Shown: piece after piece, positions 1 through 6,918 of the stretch
Layout of the letters: every line of letters starts with the position of its first letter
Position numbering within the stretch: the stretch's first letter is position 1
Assembly: GCA_900552755.1 (NCBI GenBank)
Contig: USAY01000061.1
Coordinates: forward strand, 1 to 11,375
Source of the DNA: an uncultured Collinsella sp.
GTDB lineage: Bacteria; Actinomycetota; Coriobacteriia; Coriobacteriales; Coriobacteriaceae
Direction of reading: 5' to 3'
Length of the DNA stretch: 11,375 nucleotides
Notes under the pieces: model-generated
The model's input: the letters and a program-made list of their open reading frames with translations, nothing else
What the model was told of the DNA's origin: nothing
Databases searched by the model: none
Position numbers and translations under genes: made by a program

Positions 1-67
1 GACAGGATTTGAACCTGCGACATCCTGCTCCCAAAGCAGGCGCGCTACCAAACTGCGCCACGTCCCG
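1..67 (-). tRNA. tRNA-Pro (anticodon UGG), 3' end cut by window start
   Basis: Read on the minus strand from 67, the sequence folds as a tRNA. The acceptor 5' strand is CGGGACG, the D-stem is GCGC/GCGC, and the anticodon stem is CCTGC/GCAGG around the loop TTTGGGA, which places TGG at positions 34-36. The T-arm is GCAGG, TTCAAAT, CCTGT. A UGG anticodon decodes proline codons. The 3' acceptor strand and the CCA end lie outside the window. A consensus -10 box lies about 50 bp upstream. Confidence 0.95.
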
Positions 68-118
68 AAGGTGTTGAGCAGCTAAGGTCTAAACCTTGCG
101 TGTCCCAAAGCGAAGGAA

Positions 119-147
119 ATTATAGGGGAGACTCCCCGCCTGTGCAA
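119..147 (-). promoter_or_regulatory. Probable sigma-70-type promoter of tRNA-Pro
   Basis: On the minus strand a perfect -10 hexamer TATAAT (124-119) is preceded by TTGCAC (147-142) at a 17-nt spacing. Transcription would start near 112 and give a leader of about 45 nt before the tRNA. That leader holds a small hairpin (AAGGT/ACCTT, 84-97). The spacer holds a 13-nt palindrome, GGGGAG-A-CTCCCC (plus 125-137), directly downstream of the brnQ stop codon. The palindrome could also act as a weak brnQ terminator, although its T-tract is poor. The -10 is strong and the -35 is weak. Confidence 0.6.
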
Positions 148-158
148 GCGCAGAAACC

Positions 159-1517
159 CTAGCTCCTCGAATGTGCGACAAACCGGCTATGGATCAGGCC
201 GATCACAAACGCCACCACGGCAACCGGCGCCCAGGCGGCACCGATATCCGTAAGCGGCAAGGCATCGAACGGCAGCCACGTACCCGCAAAGAACGCATCG
301 CGGACCGAGGTAATCACGCTCTGCACGGCGACAACACCGCCGACCCACACCCACACCTGCGGATGCGCGTCGCAAAAGCCGTGAACCAGGCCCATAAGCA
401 CCAGTACGATGGCGACGGGATACAAGGCGTTGAGCATGGGCACCGAGAACATAAGGATCACGTCGAGGCCCACGTTGGAAAGCACACACGAAAACGCCGC
501 GAACACAAAGGCGAGAATCGCAAACGGGCGGCGCATGGCCTCCTCTGAAGCCTCCGCTCCCCCTTCGACCACGTACGTCTCGCAAAAGTAACGCGAGCAG
601 CAGCTAATGAGGCCAATGCACACATTCATGCAGGCGAGGAAGAAGATCGCGAAGACCACGACCGTGCCGGCCAGCCCAAAGTGCATGGAAGCCGAACGGG
701 CGAGAATGGCGGCGCCATTGGTGGCGTCGGGCATAACGGTGCCGAGCTGCATCCCGGCAAGCGCCAGGCCGCAGTAGATGATGGCCATGAGCACGCCGGC
801 GATCACGCCGGAACGGGAGATCTCGAAGGCGACACGCCTGTCATCGGTCACGCCCAACTCGTGGATTGTCTCGGCGATGATGATGCCGAAGGCGAGCGAC
901 GCGAGCAGGTCCATGGTCTGGTAGCCGGTCAGAAAGCCCTGGACCGCAGCACCGGCGTCATAGGGAGCCTGCGGCGCGGCAGCCGGTCCCAGCGGCGAGA
1001 TCACGGCAGCGCCGACAACGAGGACGATAAGCGCGATGAGCGCAGGGCCCGTAATGCGACCGAGCACGCGCGTGATGACGCCGGGGCGCAGCGTGAGCGC
1101 AAACGCAACGACGAAGAAGGCGACGGCGAAGACCAGGCGCGCGGTGCCAAGCGAGATGCCCTCGGGCAGCAGCGGCACCAGCATCTCGAAGGCTGTGGAG
1201 CTCGTACGCGGAATGGCCAGGCACGGACCGATCGCCAGGTACACCGCCGCGACGAAGAACTCGCCGAACTTGGGGTGCACGCGGCTGGCCAGCTCACGCG
1301 CCGTTCCGGCAAGCGCCACGGCGATAAATCCCATCACAGGCAGGCCGATGGCGGCGATAAGGAAGCCAATCATGGCAAGCGGCGTGGCAGTTCCAGCTTG
1401 GAGCGCCAACAGCGGTGGAATGATCAAGTTGCCTGCGCCAAAGAGCATCGAGAATAGAGCGATGCCGACGGTAACGACATGGTCGGAGCGCAGACCACGC
1501 GAGGCGGATGAGGCCAT
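159..1517 (-). CDS. brnQ: Branched-chain amino-acid permease (LIVCS family)
   Basis: This 452-aa, very hydrophobic protein is a cytoplasmic-membrane carrier of the LIVCS family, which imports leucine, isoleucine and valine with a cation. The N-terminal signature FSMLFGAGNLIIPP (about residues 22-35) is diagnostic. The length matches typical BrnQ proteins (about 430-450 aa), and roughly twelve hydrophobic segments follow. I chose the ATG at 1517, because AAAGGTG lies 5 nt upstream of it. An in-frame GTG at 1523 would add two residues but would have no SD spacing. The gene follows the selenium module on the same strand, but a strong terminator separates them, so it is probably its own transcription unit. 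No T-box or obvious amino-acid-responsive leader fits in the roughly 20 nt between that hairpin and the SD. Family assignment is firm; the exact substrate is inferred from the family. Confidence 0.93.
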   Translation of the reverse strand: MASSASRGLRSDHVVTVGIALFSMLFGAGNLIIPPLLALQAGTATPLAMIGFLIAAIGLPVMGFIAVALAGTARELASRVHPKFGEFFVAAVYLAIGPCLAIPRTSSTAFEMLVPLLPEGISLGTARLVFAVAFFVVAFALTLRPGVITRVLGRITGPALIALIVLVVGAAVISPLGPAAAPQAPYDAGAAVQGFLTGYQTMDLLASLAFGIIIAETIHELGVTDDRRVAFEISRSGVIAGVLMAIIYCGLALAGMQLGTVMPDATNGAAILARSASMHFGLAGTVVVFAIFFLACMNVCIGLISCCSRYFCETYVVEGGAEASEEAMRRPFAILAFVFAAFSCVLSNVGLDVILMFSVPMLNALYPVAIVLVLMGLVHGFCDAHPQVWVWVGGVVAVQSVITSVRDAFFAGTWLPFDALPLTDIGAAWAPVAVVAFVIGLIHSRFVAHSRS

Positions 1518-1540
1518 AGACACACCTTTCGGGTCGAAAC

Positions 1541-1570
1541 AAAAACGGGACGGGCAAAAGACCCGTCCCG
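1541..1570 (-). terminator. Rho-independent terminator after the cysteine desulfurase gene
   Basis: On the minus strand a perfect 9-bp stem, CGGGACGGG / CCCGTCCCG (1570-1562 and 1554-1546), encloses a 7-nt loop and is followed by TTTTT (1545-1541). It lies 15 nt after the desulfurase stop codon, where the selenium operon should end. Only about 12 nt separate its T-tract from the brnQ SD, so the hairpin also sits inside any brnQ leader that starts upstream of it. Confidence 0.9.
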
Positions 1571-1584
1571 CAAGTATATACGCT

Positions 1585-2724
1585 CTAGCAGGCTAAATCG
1601 CGCAAAGCGTCAATCGCGGTGTCGACTTCCTCGTCCGTGTTGAAATACCCAAACGAGAAGCGGACGACGCCCTGGCGCTCGGTCCCCAGCGCGCGGTGCA
1701 TGAGCGGAGCGCAATGGGCACCGGGGCGCGTCGCAATCCCCCACCCTTGCATGAGCGCGTCCGAAATCTCGGCAGAGTCGATATCGGCTACGTTGAGCGA
1801 CACAATCGCAGAGCGCGCCTGCTGGTCAAAGGCACCGTAGAGCTTAATCCCCGGAATCTTGCGCACACCGGCAAGGAAGCGATCAGCGAGCGCACGCTCG
1901 TGGGCAGCAATCGCCTCGACCCCACCCTGGGCCTCGATAAAGTCGAGGCCGGCAGAAAGGCCCGCGATGCCGTGGCCGTTGAGCGTGCCCGCCTCAAGGC
2001 GCGTGGGCCACTCAAGCGGCTGCAGCGCATCGAAGCTGTGCACGCCCGTGCCGCCCATGGCCCACGGAGCCACGTCAATGCCCTCCGCCACGGCCAGGCC
2101 GCCGGTCCCCTGCGGACCCATGAGCCCCTTGTGGCCGGTAAAGCACACTATGTCGAGGCCCATGGCCTGCATATCGACACGCGCCGTACCGGCAGACTGC
2201 GAGGCATCGACGATCACCAGCGCACCGGCCGCATGGGCGATGGCCGCCACACGCACAATGTCGACAGCGTTGCCGGTCACGTTGGAGGCGTGCGTCACAA
2301 CCACGGCACTCGTACCGGGCGTGACTAGCCGCTCGAGCTCGTCGTAGTCGAGCACACCGTTTGCGTCACAGCTCGCATGCTCAACGGTCACACCCCGCTC
2401 CGCTGCCAGGCGGTTGAGCGGACGCAGCACGGAGTTATGCTCGAGCACCGTGGTGACCACGCGGTCGCCGGGGCGCACCACGCCACAGATGGCGGTGTTG
2501 AGCGCCGCCGTAGAGTTGGGCGTAAAGCACACATGGTCCGCCCTCGGGCAACCCAAAAGGCGCGCGAGCTTGGCACGGCAACCGTGAATGGTACGAGCGG
2601 CGTCGAGGGCACCCGACGTGGCGCCGCGCCCGGCATTGCCGAGCGAGCACATCGCTTGCGTCACGGCATCGATGACCGCCTGCGGCTTGTGCATGGTCGT
2701 CGCCGCGTTATCCAGGTAGATCAT
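1585..2724 (-). CDS. Cysteine desulfurase family protein (TIGR01977-like, selenium-linked NifS homologue)
   Basis: This 379-aa class-V aminotransferase-fold enzyme depends on pyridoxal phosphate and should release sulfur, or selenium from selenocysteine, as an enzyme persulfide or perselenide. The N-terminus IYLDNAATT is characteristic. The PLP-binding lysine is K199 in FTGHKGLMGPQG, H96 should stack on the cofactor, and D173/Q176 lie in the VDASQ motif. The catalytic cysteine is C338 in RPGAHCAPLMH. I chose the ATG at 2724: GGGAGGT lies 6 nt upstream, and the ATG overlaps the DUF3343 stop codon (ATGA), which implies translational coupling. An in-frame GTG at 2739 would swallow the SD. From memory, this subgroup (type member EF2568 of Enterococcus faecalis) is found beside SelD and YedF, as here. 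It is the last gene of the module and is followed by a terminator. Se versus S preference cannot be read from sequence. Confidence 0.92.
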   Translation of the reverse strand: MIYLDNAATTMHKPQAVIDAVTQAMCSLGNAGRGATSGALDAARTIHGCRAKLARLLGCPRADHVCFTPNSTAALNTAICGVVRPGDRVVTTVLEHNSVLRPLNRLAAERGVTVEHASCDANGVLDYDELERLVTPGTSAVVVTHASNVTGNAVDIVRVAAIAHAAGALVIVDASQSAGTARVDMQAMGLDIVCFTGHKGLMGPQGTGGLAVAEGIDVAPWAMGGTGVHSFDALQPLEWPTRLEAGTLNGHGIAGLSAGLDFIEAQGGVEAIAAHERALADRFLAGVRKIPGIKLYGAFDQQARSAIVSLNVADIDSAEISDALMQGWGIATRPGAHCAPLMHRALGTERQGVVRFSFGYFNTDEEVDTAIDALRDLAC

Positions 2725-2972
2725 CGCACGACCTCCCACATGTCGATCACCGTAAAGCCCTCGGTGGGAACGCCCGCCGCGGCGAGTTCGCCGCGCAGCA
2801 GTTCCTCATCGGCAGGCAACGCCTTCCACGCCAAACCGCAGCCGGCAGCGACCTCCCCGGGCACGGGAATCGTCCGCCCGGGAAGACCGCGCTCGATGCA
2901 CAGGGATTCACAACCCATGGCGGCCGCCGTGGTAGGAAACGTGATGACAAGCGCCGGGCGCTTCTCCCTCAT
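2721..2972 (-). CDS. DUF3343 putative Se/S carrier-like protein
   Basis: This small protein (83 aa from the ATG at 2972) matches the DUF3343 / Se-S-carrier-like family: a short alpha/beta protein with a conserved PVPxE...CGLAW segment. That motif is seen here at residues 36-49, with C45 as the likely chalcogen-carrying cysteine; C21 and C25 are additional. The proposed role, moving selenium or sulfur between the desulfurase and YedF or SelD, comes from family context and is not proven. I preferred the ATG at 2972, which has a GGAG SD 5 nt upstream, over the in-frame TTG at 2987. The stop codon overlaps the desulfurase ATG by 3 nt, and the gene starts 19 nt after yedF, so it sits tightly inside the operon. 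The length is usual for the family. Confidence 0.8.
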   Translation of the reverse strand: MREKRPALVITFPTTAAAMGCESLCIERGLPGRTIPVPGEVAAGCGLAWKALPADEELLRGELAAAGVPTEGFTVIDMWEVVR

Positions 2973-2991
2973 GGCAACTCCAACCAATACG

Positions 2992-3618
2992 CTACGGGCG
3001 CACGACGCGCACGGCCTGCTCCATCTTCTCCACGATCACGTACATGTTGGTGACCTCGCCCACCGCAAGCTGGTCTTTAATGCCATAGTGGTCGAGGCAG
3101 GTGCCGCAGGTGAGAATCTCGACACCCTGCTCCGCCAGGCCCTTCAGGTCGTCGAGCACCGGCGAACCCTCGACGGTGAGCTTGGCACCGCCGTTGTAGA
3201 ACAGCATGGTCGCGGGCAGTTCCTCCTGCTGCGTCACGGCAAAGATAAACGCCTTCATGAGCTTGTGGCCCAGCTCGTCGTCGCCACGGCCCATGCAGTC
3301 GGTGTAGACGGAAATGACGAGCTTGCCCTTGCCGGCGCTGGCATCACAGAAGGCAGCGCCATCCTGCTCGGGATCGGCCACGGCAACGGCGCCAGAGGTC
3401 GCCACGGTCACGTGCCACTCGGCGTCAGAAACCTTCTCGACCAAGGCCGTGCAGCCCTTCTCCTGCGCCATCTTGGAGATGTTCTTGACGGCGGTCTCGT
3501 TATCGACCGAGGTCACGACTGTGCCCTCGCCATCGAGCTGCTTCAGGGCTTTGAGCGTCTTGACGACGGGCAGCGGGCAGGCATCGCCCATGGCATTGAC
3601 TTCAATTTTGGTAGACAT
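2992..3618 (-). CDS. yedF: Selenium metabolism protein YedF (TusA-like plus DsrE-like domains)
   Basis: This 208-aa cytoplasmic two-domain protein is of the TIGR03527 type, which is known to co-occur with selD. The N-terminal TusA/SirA-like domain (about 1-75) has the signature GDACPLPVV, with C14 as the putative persulfide or perselenide carrier. The C-terminal DsrE/F-like domain (about 98-208) has VISVYTDCMGRGDDELG and a CGTC pair (C171/C174). The start is the ATG at 3618, because AAAGGAA lies 5 nt upstream. A longer in-frame reading that begins inside selD has no such support and lacks the family N-terminus. The gene lies 59 nt after selD and 19 nt before the DUF3343 gene. It probably takes part in selenium delivery, but its biochemical role is not established. 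The intercistronic gap carries a 7-bp hairpin. Confidence 0.92.
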   Translation of the reverse strand: MSTKIEVNAMGDACPLPVVKTLKALKQLDGEGTVVTSVDNETAVKNISKMAQEKGCTALVEKVSDAEWHVTVATSGAVAVADPEQDGAAFCDASAGKGKLVISVYTDCMGRGDDELGHKLMKAFIFAVTQQEELPATMLFYNGGAKLTVEGSPVLDDLKGLAEQGVEILTCGTCLDHYGIKDQLAVGEVTNMYVIVEKMEQAVRVVRP

Positions 3619-3637
3619 AGTTTTTCCTTTCAAAAGG

Positions 3638-3661
3638 GACCGCCCAGAACAGTAGGCGGTC
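3638..3661 (-). promoter_or_regulatory. Intercistronic hairpin between selD and yedF
   Basis: On the minus strand GACCGCC (3661-3655) pairs perfectly with GGCGGTC (3644-3638) across a 10-nt loop. The next bases, CCTTTTGAAAGG, form a short palindrome that contains the yedF SD. The hairpin could be a processing or stability element or a partial terminator that sets the ratio of selD to downstream expression. Its T-run is only four bases after two C, so full termination is unlikely. Confidence 0.4.
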
Positions 3662-3677
3662 GCATAAACGGTTTTCC

Positions 3678-4727
3678 TTAATGCACAACGCGAACGGCAG
3701 GACCGCCCGGCACCGGCTCGCACACGCGGCCGATCGTAGCGGCAACGCGTCCCTCAGCATGCAGACGACGCGCAAGCTCATCCACATCCGCCGCGGGCGC
3801 CGCAATAAGCAAACCGCCCGAAGTCTGCGGATCGTACAGTGCATCCAACATTCCCAGCTCCAAGTCTTCGTCGGCAGCCACACGCGGGCCAAAGAAGTCT
3901 TGGTTGCGGTAGGAGCCCGCGGGGATAATGCCCAGACGCGCCATATCGAGCACCTGGTCAAAGAGCGGCACCGCCCCCGACGCAAGTTCAATCTGCACGC
4001 CCGAGCCCTCGGCCATCTCGCACGCATGCCCGATCAGGCCAAAGCCCGTAATGTCGGTGCAGCCGTGAAGCTCGAGTCCCTCGGCCAGACGAATCGGAGC
4101 CTCGTTGAGGGTGCGCATCGAGTCAAACATGGCTGCGGCCTCGTCCTGCTCGATGAGCTCGCCCTTAATGGCCGTGGTGATGATGCCCGAGCCGATCGCC
4201 TTGGTCAGCAGCAGAACATCGCCCACGTGCGCGCCGCTGTTGGCGAGCATACGGTCGAGTGGCACAAAGCCGCTCACGGACAGACCGTACTTGGGCTCGT
4301 CGTCGTTGATGGTGTGGCCGCCCGCGATGGAGCAATCCGCCTCGACGCACTTGTCGGCGCCGCCCGCCAGAATCTGGCCGGCAACCTCAACGCCCAGGCA
4401 GCTCGGAATGCACAGCAGGTTCATGGCATGGCTCGGCCGCCCGCCCATGGCGTAGATGTCCGACAGCGAGTTGGCCGCGGCGATCTGGCCAAAGAGGAAC
4501 GGGTCGTCAACCATCGGTGGGAAGAAGTCAATGGACTGCACGAGCCCCAGGTTCTCCCCTACGCGGAAGACGCTCGCATCGTCGGAGGTATCGAACCCCA
4601 CGAGCAAGTTGTCGTTATGCACATTGGGTAAATCGCCCAGGACCTGGGCGAGGGCTCCAGGAGCCAACTTAGCGGCTCAACCGCTCGCGGCCGTCATGGA
4701 CGTGAGCCTAATCTGATCGTCAGCCAT
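3678..4727 (-). CDS. selD: Selenophosphate synthase, selenocysteine-containing (in-frame UGA at codon 17)
   Basis: SelD makes selenophosphate from selenide and ATP for selenocysteine synthesis and other selenium uses. Reading from the ATG at 4727, which has an excellent SD (AGGAGGT, 4-nt spacer), the frame runs through one TGA at 4677-4679 and ends at TAA, giving 349 aa with that codon as Sec. The context is LTSMTAASG-U-AAKLAPGALA, so Sec17 and K20 fall exactly at the catalytic Cys17 and Lys20 positions of E. coli SelD. Metal and ATP residues D50, D67, D90 and D225 are in their expected motifs (DDASVF, SIDFF, SLSDIYAMGG, TDITGFG). AGGHTI (135-140) and PQTSGG (300-305) are also present. A gene caller that treats TGA as stop would truncate the protein to a TTG start at 4667 and lose the catalytic site. 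A candidate SECIS hairpin follows the UGA. The organism must therefore carry selA, selB and tRNA-Sec elsewhere. Confidence 0.96.
4653..4679 (-). promoter_or_regulatory. Selenocysteine UGA codon and candidate bacterial SECIS hairpin in selD
   Basis: The UGA occupies 4679-4677. Eleven nucleotides later, GGCT-CCTGG-AGCC (4665-4653) forms a short stem with a G-containing apical loop. An 11-nt gap between UGA and the upper stem-loop matches my recollection of E. coli fdhF. A second hairpin, GCCCAG-GTC-CTGGGC, follows directly and could extend the structure. The fold was drawn by eye and no SECIS model was run. Confidence 0.65.
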
Positions 4728-4762
4728 CGATACCTCCTCTCATCGGTCAATCATTTTCTCCC

Positions 4763-4780
4763 AGTATACGCATGAATGCG
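4763..4780 (-). promoter_or_regulatory. Possible internal promoter and palindrome upstream of selD
   Basis: The 70-bp gap between the activator gene and selD contains, on the minus strand, a -10-like TATACT (4768-4763). It directly abuts the inverted repeat CGCAT-TC-ATGCG (4780-4769). No convincing -35 box lies 16-18 nt upstream, so this could only be a weak or activator-dependent promoter that lets the selenium genes be expressed apart from the reductase genes. This call is tentative. Confidence 0.22.
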
Positions 4781-4797
4781 AGCCTGCGGCGGATGCA

Positions 4798-5562
4798 TTA
4801 ATTGAGCGCCTGTGCGCGAATCGCCGCGCCAATCGCTCCGGCAAAGCGAGCCTGGGGCGAGGTGGTCACCGGCGACCCCAGCAGCTCGCCCAACCGCTCC
4901 ACCACGAAGGCGTTCTCGCACAGGCCACCGGTCAGGTAGTACGGGGCGCCCGCGGCCTGCCCGGCCATGGTCGCCACGCGCGAGACCACGCTGTCGATCA
5001 CGCCACGTGCAATGTTCTCGCGCGGCTCACCGCGACCGATCAGGCTGATGACCTCGCTTTCGGCAAACACCGTGCACATGCTGCTGATCTTGGTGGGCTC
5101 ACCGGAACGCGCAAGGTCGGCCATCTGCTGTTGGGAAATACCCAGACGGTCGGCCATGATCTCCAAAAAGCGCCCCGTACCGGCAGCGCACTTGTCGTTC
5201 ATGGCGAACTTGGCCACGCGGCCACTTTTAAGCTGAATGACCTTGGTGTCCTGGCCGCCCACGTCAATCACCGTGCCGTGATCGCCAAACAGGCGCACGG
5301 CACCGGTGCCGTGGCAGGTGATCTCGGTCACGACCTTGTGCGCATAGGGCACGGCAACACGGCCGTAGCCAGTCGCGACCACGCGAGCATCTTCGGCCGT
5401 CACGTCATAGCCGGCCGCTGCCAGTGCCTCGCGCAGCCGCTCGGAAGCATCGACCGAGGAGAACCCGGTTGGCTGCACGCACGTCCACGCCACCGAACCC
5501 TCCCCGTCGACCACAGCAGCCTTAGCCGCCGTAGACCCGATATCGATCCCGATCCCTATCAT
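4798..5562 (-). CDS. ATP-dependent activator/reductase of the BadF/BadG/HgdC ASKHA family (YjiL-like)
   Basis: This 254-aa cytoplasmic protein is a homologue of the 2-hydroxyacyl-CoA dehydratase activators and of the reductase partner of double-cubane-cluster proteins. These homodimeric ASKHA ATPases carry one bridging [4Fe-4S] cluster and inject a low-potential electron into their partner at the cost of ATP. The phosphate-1 motif IGIDIGSTAAKAAVVDG opens the protein, and the second, IDVGGQDTK, is at about 99-107. The cluster cysteines are C125 (MNDKCAAGTG) and C163 (SSMCTVFAESE), close to Cys127/Cys166 of HgdC as I recall them. TGGLCEN at about 211-217 is the adenosine-region motif. The length is normal (about 250-270 aa). 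The ATG at 5562 begins at the family N-terminus and has a purine-rich SD (GGAAGAG). It follows two HGD-D-family genes on the same strand, so it should activate one or both. Confidence 0.92.
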   Translation of the reverse strand: MIGIGIDIGSTAAKAAVVDGEGSVAWTCVQPTGFSSVDASERLREALAAAGYDVTAEDARVVATGYGRVAVPYAHKVVTEITCHGTGAVRLFGDHGTVIDVGGQDTKVIQLKSGRVAKFAMNDKCAAGTGRFLEIMADRLGISQQQMADLARSGEPTKISSMCTVFAESEVISLIGRGEPRENIARGVIDSVVSRVATMAGQAAGAPYYLTGGLCENAFVVERLGELLGSPVTTSPQARFAGAIGAAIRAQALN

Positions 5563-5614
5563 GGCTCTCTTCCAATCTAAACATCAAAGGTAGCGGCGCG
5601 TTCAGGCGCCTTAG

Positions 5615-5723
5615 CTCTAGGTTTCTCAGGTGCCGGAGATTGCCCCGAAAGAGGAGCGCAGCGTACTTTGGGTACGCAAGCGACGGTTTGAGGAGCAAGA
5701 TCCGGCGCCTGAGGAAGCTAGAG
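5615..5723 (+). repeat. Structured intergenic repeat, copy A (long imperfect palindrome)
   Basis: Arms 5615-5646 and 5692-5723 pair at 27 of 32 positions, plus 2 G·U if read as plus-strand RNA. A two-base GA/GA internal loop interrupts them, and they enclose a 45-nt core (5647-5691). The core contains its own perfect hairpin, GCGTAC-TTTGG-GTACGC (5661-5677). A near copy lies at 6919-7020 in the preceding intergenic gap. The right arm reaches into the stop codon of the 387-aa reductase gene (5718-5720). It is probably a dispersed repeat or a structured RNA; strand is given as plus because the wobble pairs favour that orientation. Confidence 0.8.
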
Positions 5724-6881
5724 GGTTTCGATGAAGGCGGCGATGCGGGTCTCGATCTGACCCATGTCGCCATTGCTGTAATCGGTCTCAATCTTCATGT
5801 ACGGAATGCTCGCACCCTCGACAGCCTCCTGCATGCGCGCGCTCTCAACGTTGAAGGTGTGGCAGGCCTGCAGCACGCTCTCTACCACGCCATCGACATG
5901 GTACTTCTCGCACATAGCCAGCGTGTTTCCCATGCGGCCTTCGTTAGGCGTCATGACCGAGCAGTTGATATCCAGGTAGCGGTCGGCGATGGCGCGCAGA
6001 ATGTCGGGCGCGTCCGGGTCGATCATCATAGCCGCCGTGCGCTCACCCGAGCAGTCGTCCATGCACACGACCACGCCGCCGTTGGACTCGATGGTGCGGC
6101 CGATCTTGTTAATCACACCGCCCACCGGGCAACCGGTGATCAGAATGCGCTTGGCGTCCGCCGCAACCGGGCGCTCGCCCGCGTCGTAGGCCTCGCGCAG
6201 CTTGGCGACCTTTTGCTCCAGCTGCTGCGTATAGGCCTCGATATCAAAGCTGAACGTACCGGCAAACATAGTGCTCATCAGGTCGATGCCGCTCATGGCC
6301 GCCGGCTGGTTGGCCTGCAGCGCAAACATCTTGAGCTGAGCCGCACGCAAGCGGTTGCGACGACGGACGGCAGCACGCAGGTCATCGTCGGTAATCGTGA
6401 TGCCGTAGAAGCCCTCGAGCTCCTCCTTGAGCAGGCGGCACTCCTCGTACCAGCCTTCACGCTCGTAGGCGCGATCGCGACCCTGCGGAAGATGCAGAAT
6501 GTGCGTGCGCTTGAGCTCGTTGAGTAGCTCGTACATCTTCTTCTTGCCGTCGCAGGTGGTCTCGCCGATGATCATGTCGCTAAAGTACGTAAACGGGCAC
6601 TTTTGCGAATAGGCAAAACCATACGTAGACTTGATGAGCGGGCACAGGTTTGCCGGCAGCACCTTCTCGGCCTCGGGAATCACCTCGTCGGACGTGCCGC
6701 ACAGCGCCACGCTCGCAGCCCCCGCGGCATCGATAATCTCGAGCGGCGTGTAGCTGCACAGAAAACCGACCAGGCGATTACCCGCCTGCTTATAATCCTT
6801 GACGCGAATAAACGCCGCCTTGCGTTGCTCGTTGAACTCCTCAAACGTGGACGGCAACGGCTGCTCAATATTTTCCGACAT
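5718..6881 (-). CDS. Double-cubane-cluster-type anaerobic reductase, YjiM-like (HGD-D family), 387 aa
   Basis: This 387-aa cytoplasmic protein belongs to the HGD-D family (2-hydroxyacyl-CoA dehydratase subunit D, benzoyl-CoA reductase subunits, double-cubane-cluster proteins). Its closest resemblance, from memory, is E. coli YjiM: it shares the blocks CPLIKSTYGF (80-89), GETTCDGKKKMYE (106-118), RILITGCPVGG (245-255), QACHTFNVES (338-347) and IETDYSNGDMGQ (364-375). Candidate Fe-S ligands are C42, C61, C80, C95, C110, C251, C277, C307 and C340. Double-cubane proteins hold an [8Fe-9S] cluster and reduce small molecules using electrons from an ASKHA activator. The natural substrate is unknown. 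The ATG at 6881 has AAGGAG 4 nt upstream; a much longer in-frame reading would run into the next gene and was rejected. The alternative is a dehydratase small subunit (HadC/FldC-like), but no CoA-transferase or dehydrogenase partners are present. Confidence 0.87.
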   Translation of the reverse strand: MSENIEQPLPSTFEEFNEQRKAAFIRVKDYKQAGNRLVGFLCSYTPLEIIDAAGAASVALCGTSDEVIPEAEKVLPANLCPLIKSTYGFAYSQKCPFTYFSDMIIGETTCDGKKKMYELLNELKRTHILHLPQGRDRAYEREGWYEECRLLKEELEGFYGITITDDDLRAAVRRRNRLRAAQLKMFALQANQPAAMSGIDLMSTMFAGTFSFDIEAYTQQLEQKVAKLREAYDAGERPVAADAKRILITGCPVGGVINKIGRTIESNGGVVVCMDDCSGERTAAMMIDPDAPDILRAIADRYLDINCSVMTPNEGRMGNTLAMCEKYHVDGVVESVLQACHTFNVESARMQEAVEGASIPYMKIETDYSNGDMGQIETRIAAFIETL

Positions 6882-6918
6882 ATAACTCCTTAACAAACCT
6901 TTTAACCAACCAAGGAAA

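Noticed and set aside
2377..3681. A 434-codon plus-strand open frame opposite yedF, the DUF3343 gene and part of the desulfurase.
   Set aside because: It spans three well-supported minus-strand genes and has no recognisable domain.
2992..3723. A 243-aa YedF beginning inside selD.
   Set aside because: The extension is out-of-frame selD plus the intercistronic hairpin; the ATG at 3618 has a proper SD and the TusA-like N-terminus follows.
3678..4667. A 329-aa SelD starting at TTG 4667.
   Set aside because: It lacks the catalytic Sec17 and Lys20 and has no SD; the frame continues upstream through the in-frame UGA to a well-placed ATG at 4727.
5647..5691. A known riboswitch class in the repeat cores.
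   Set aside because: No consensus I know is matched, and copy A lies across a stop codon and before a gene with its own normal SD; a dispersed repeat or unassigned structured RNA is safer.
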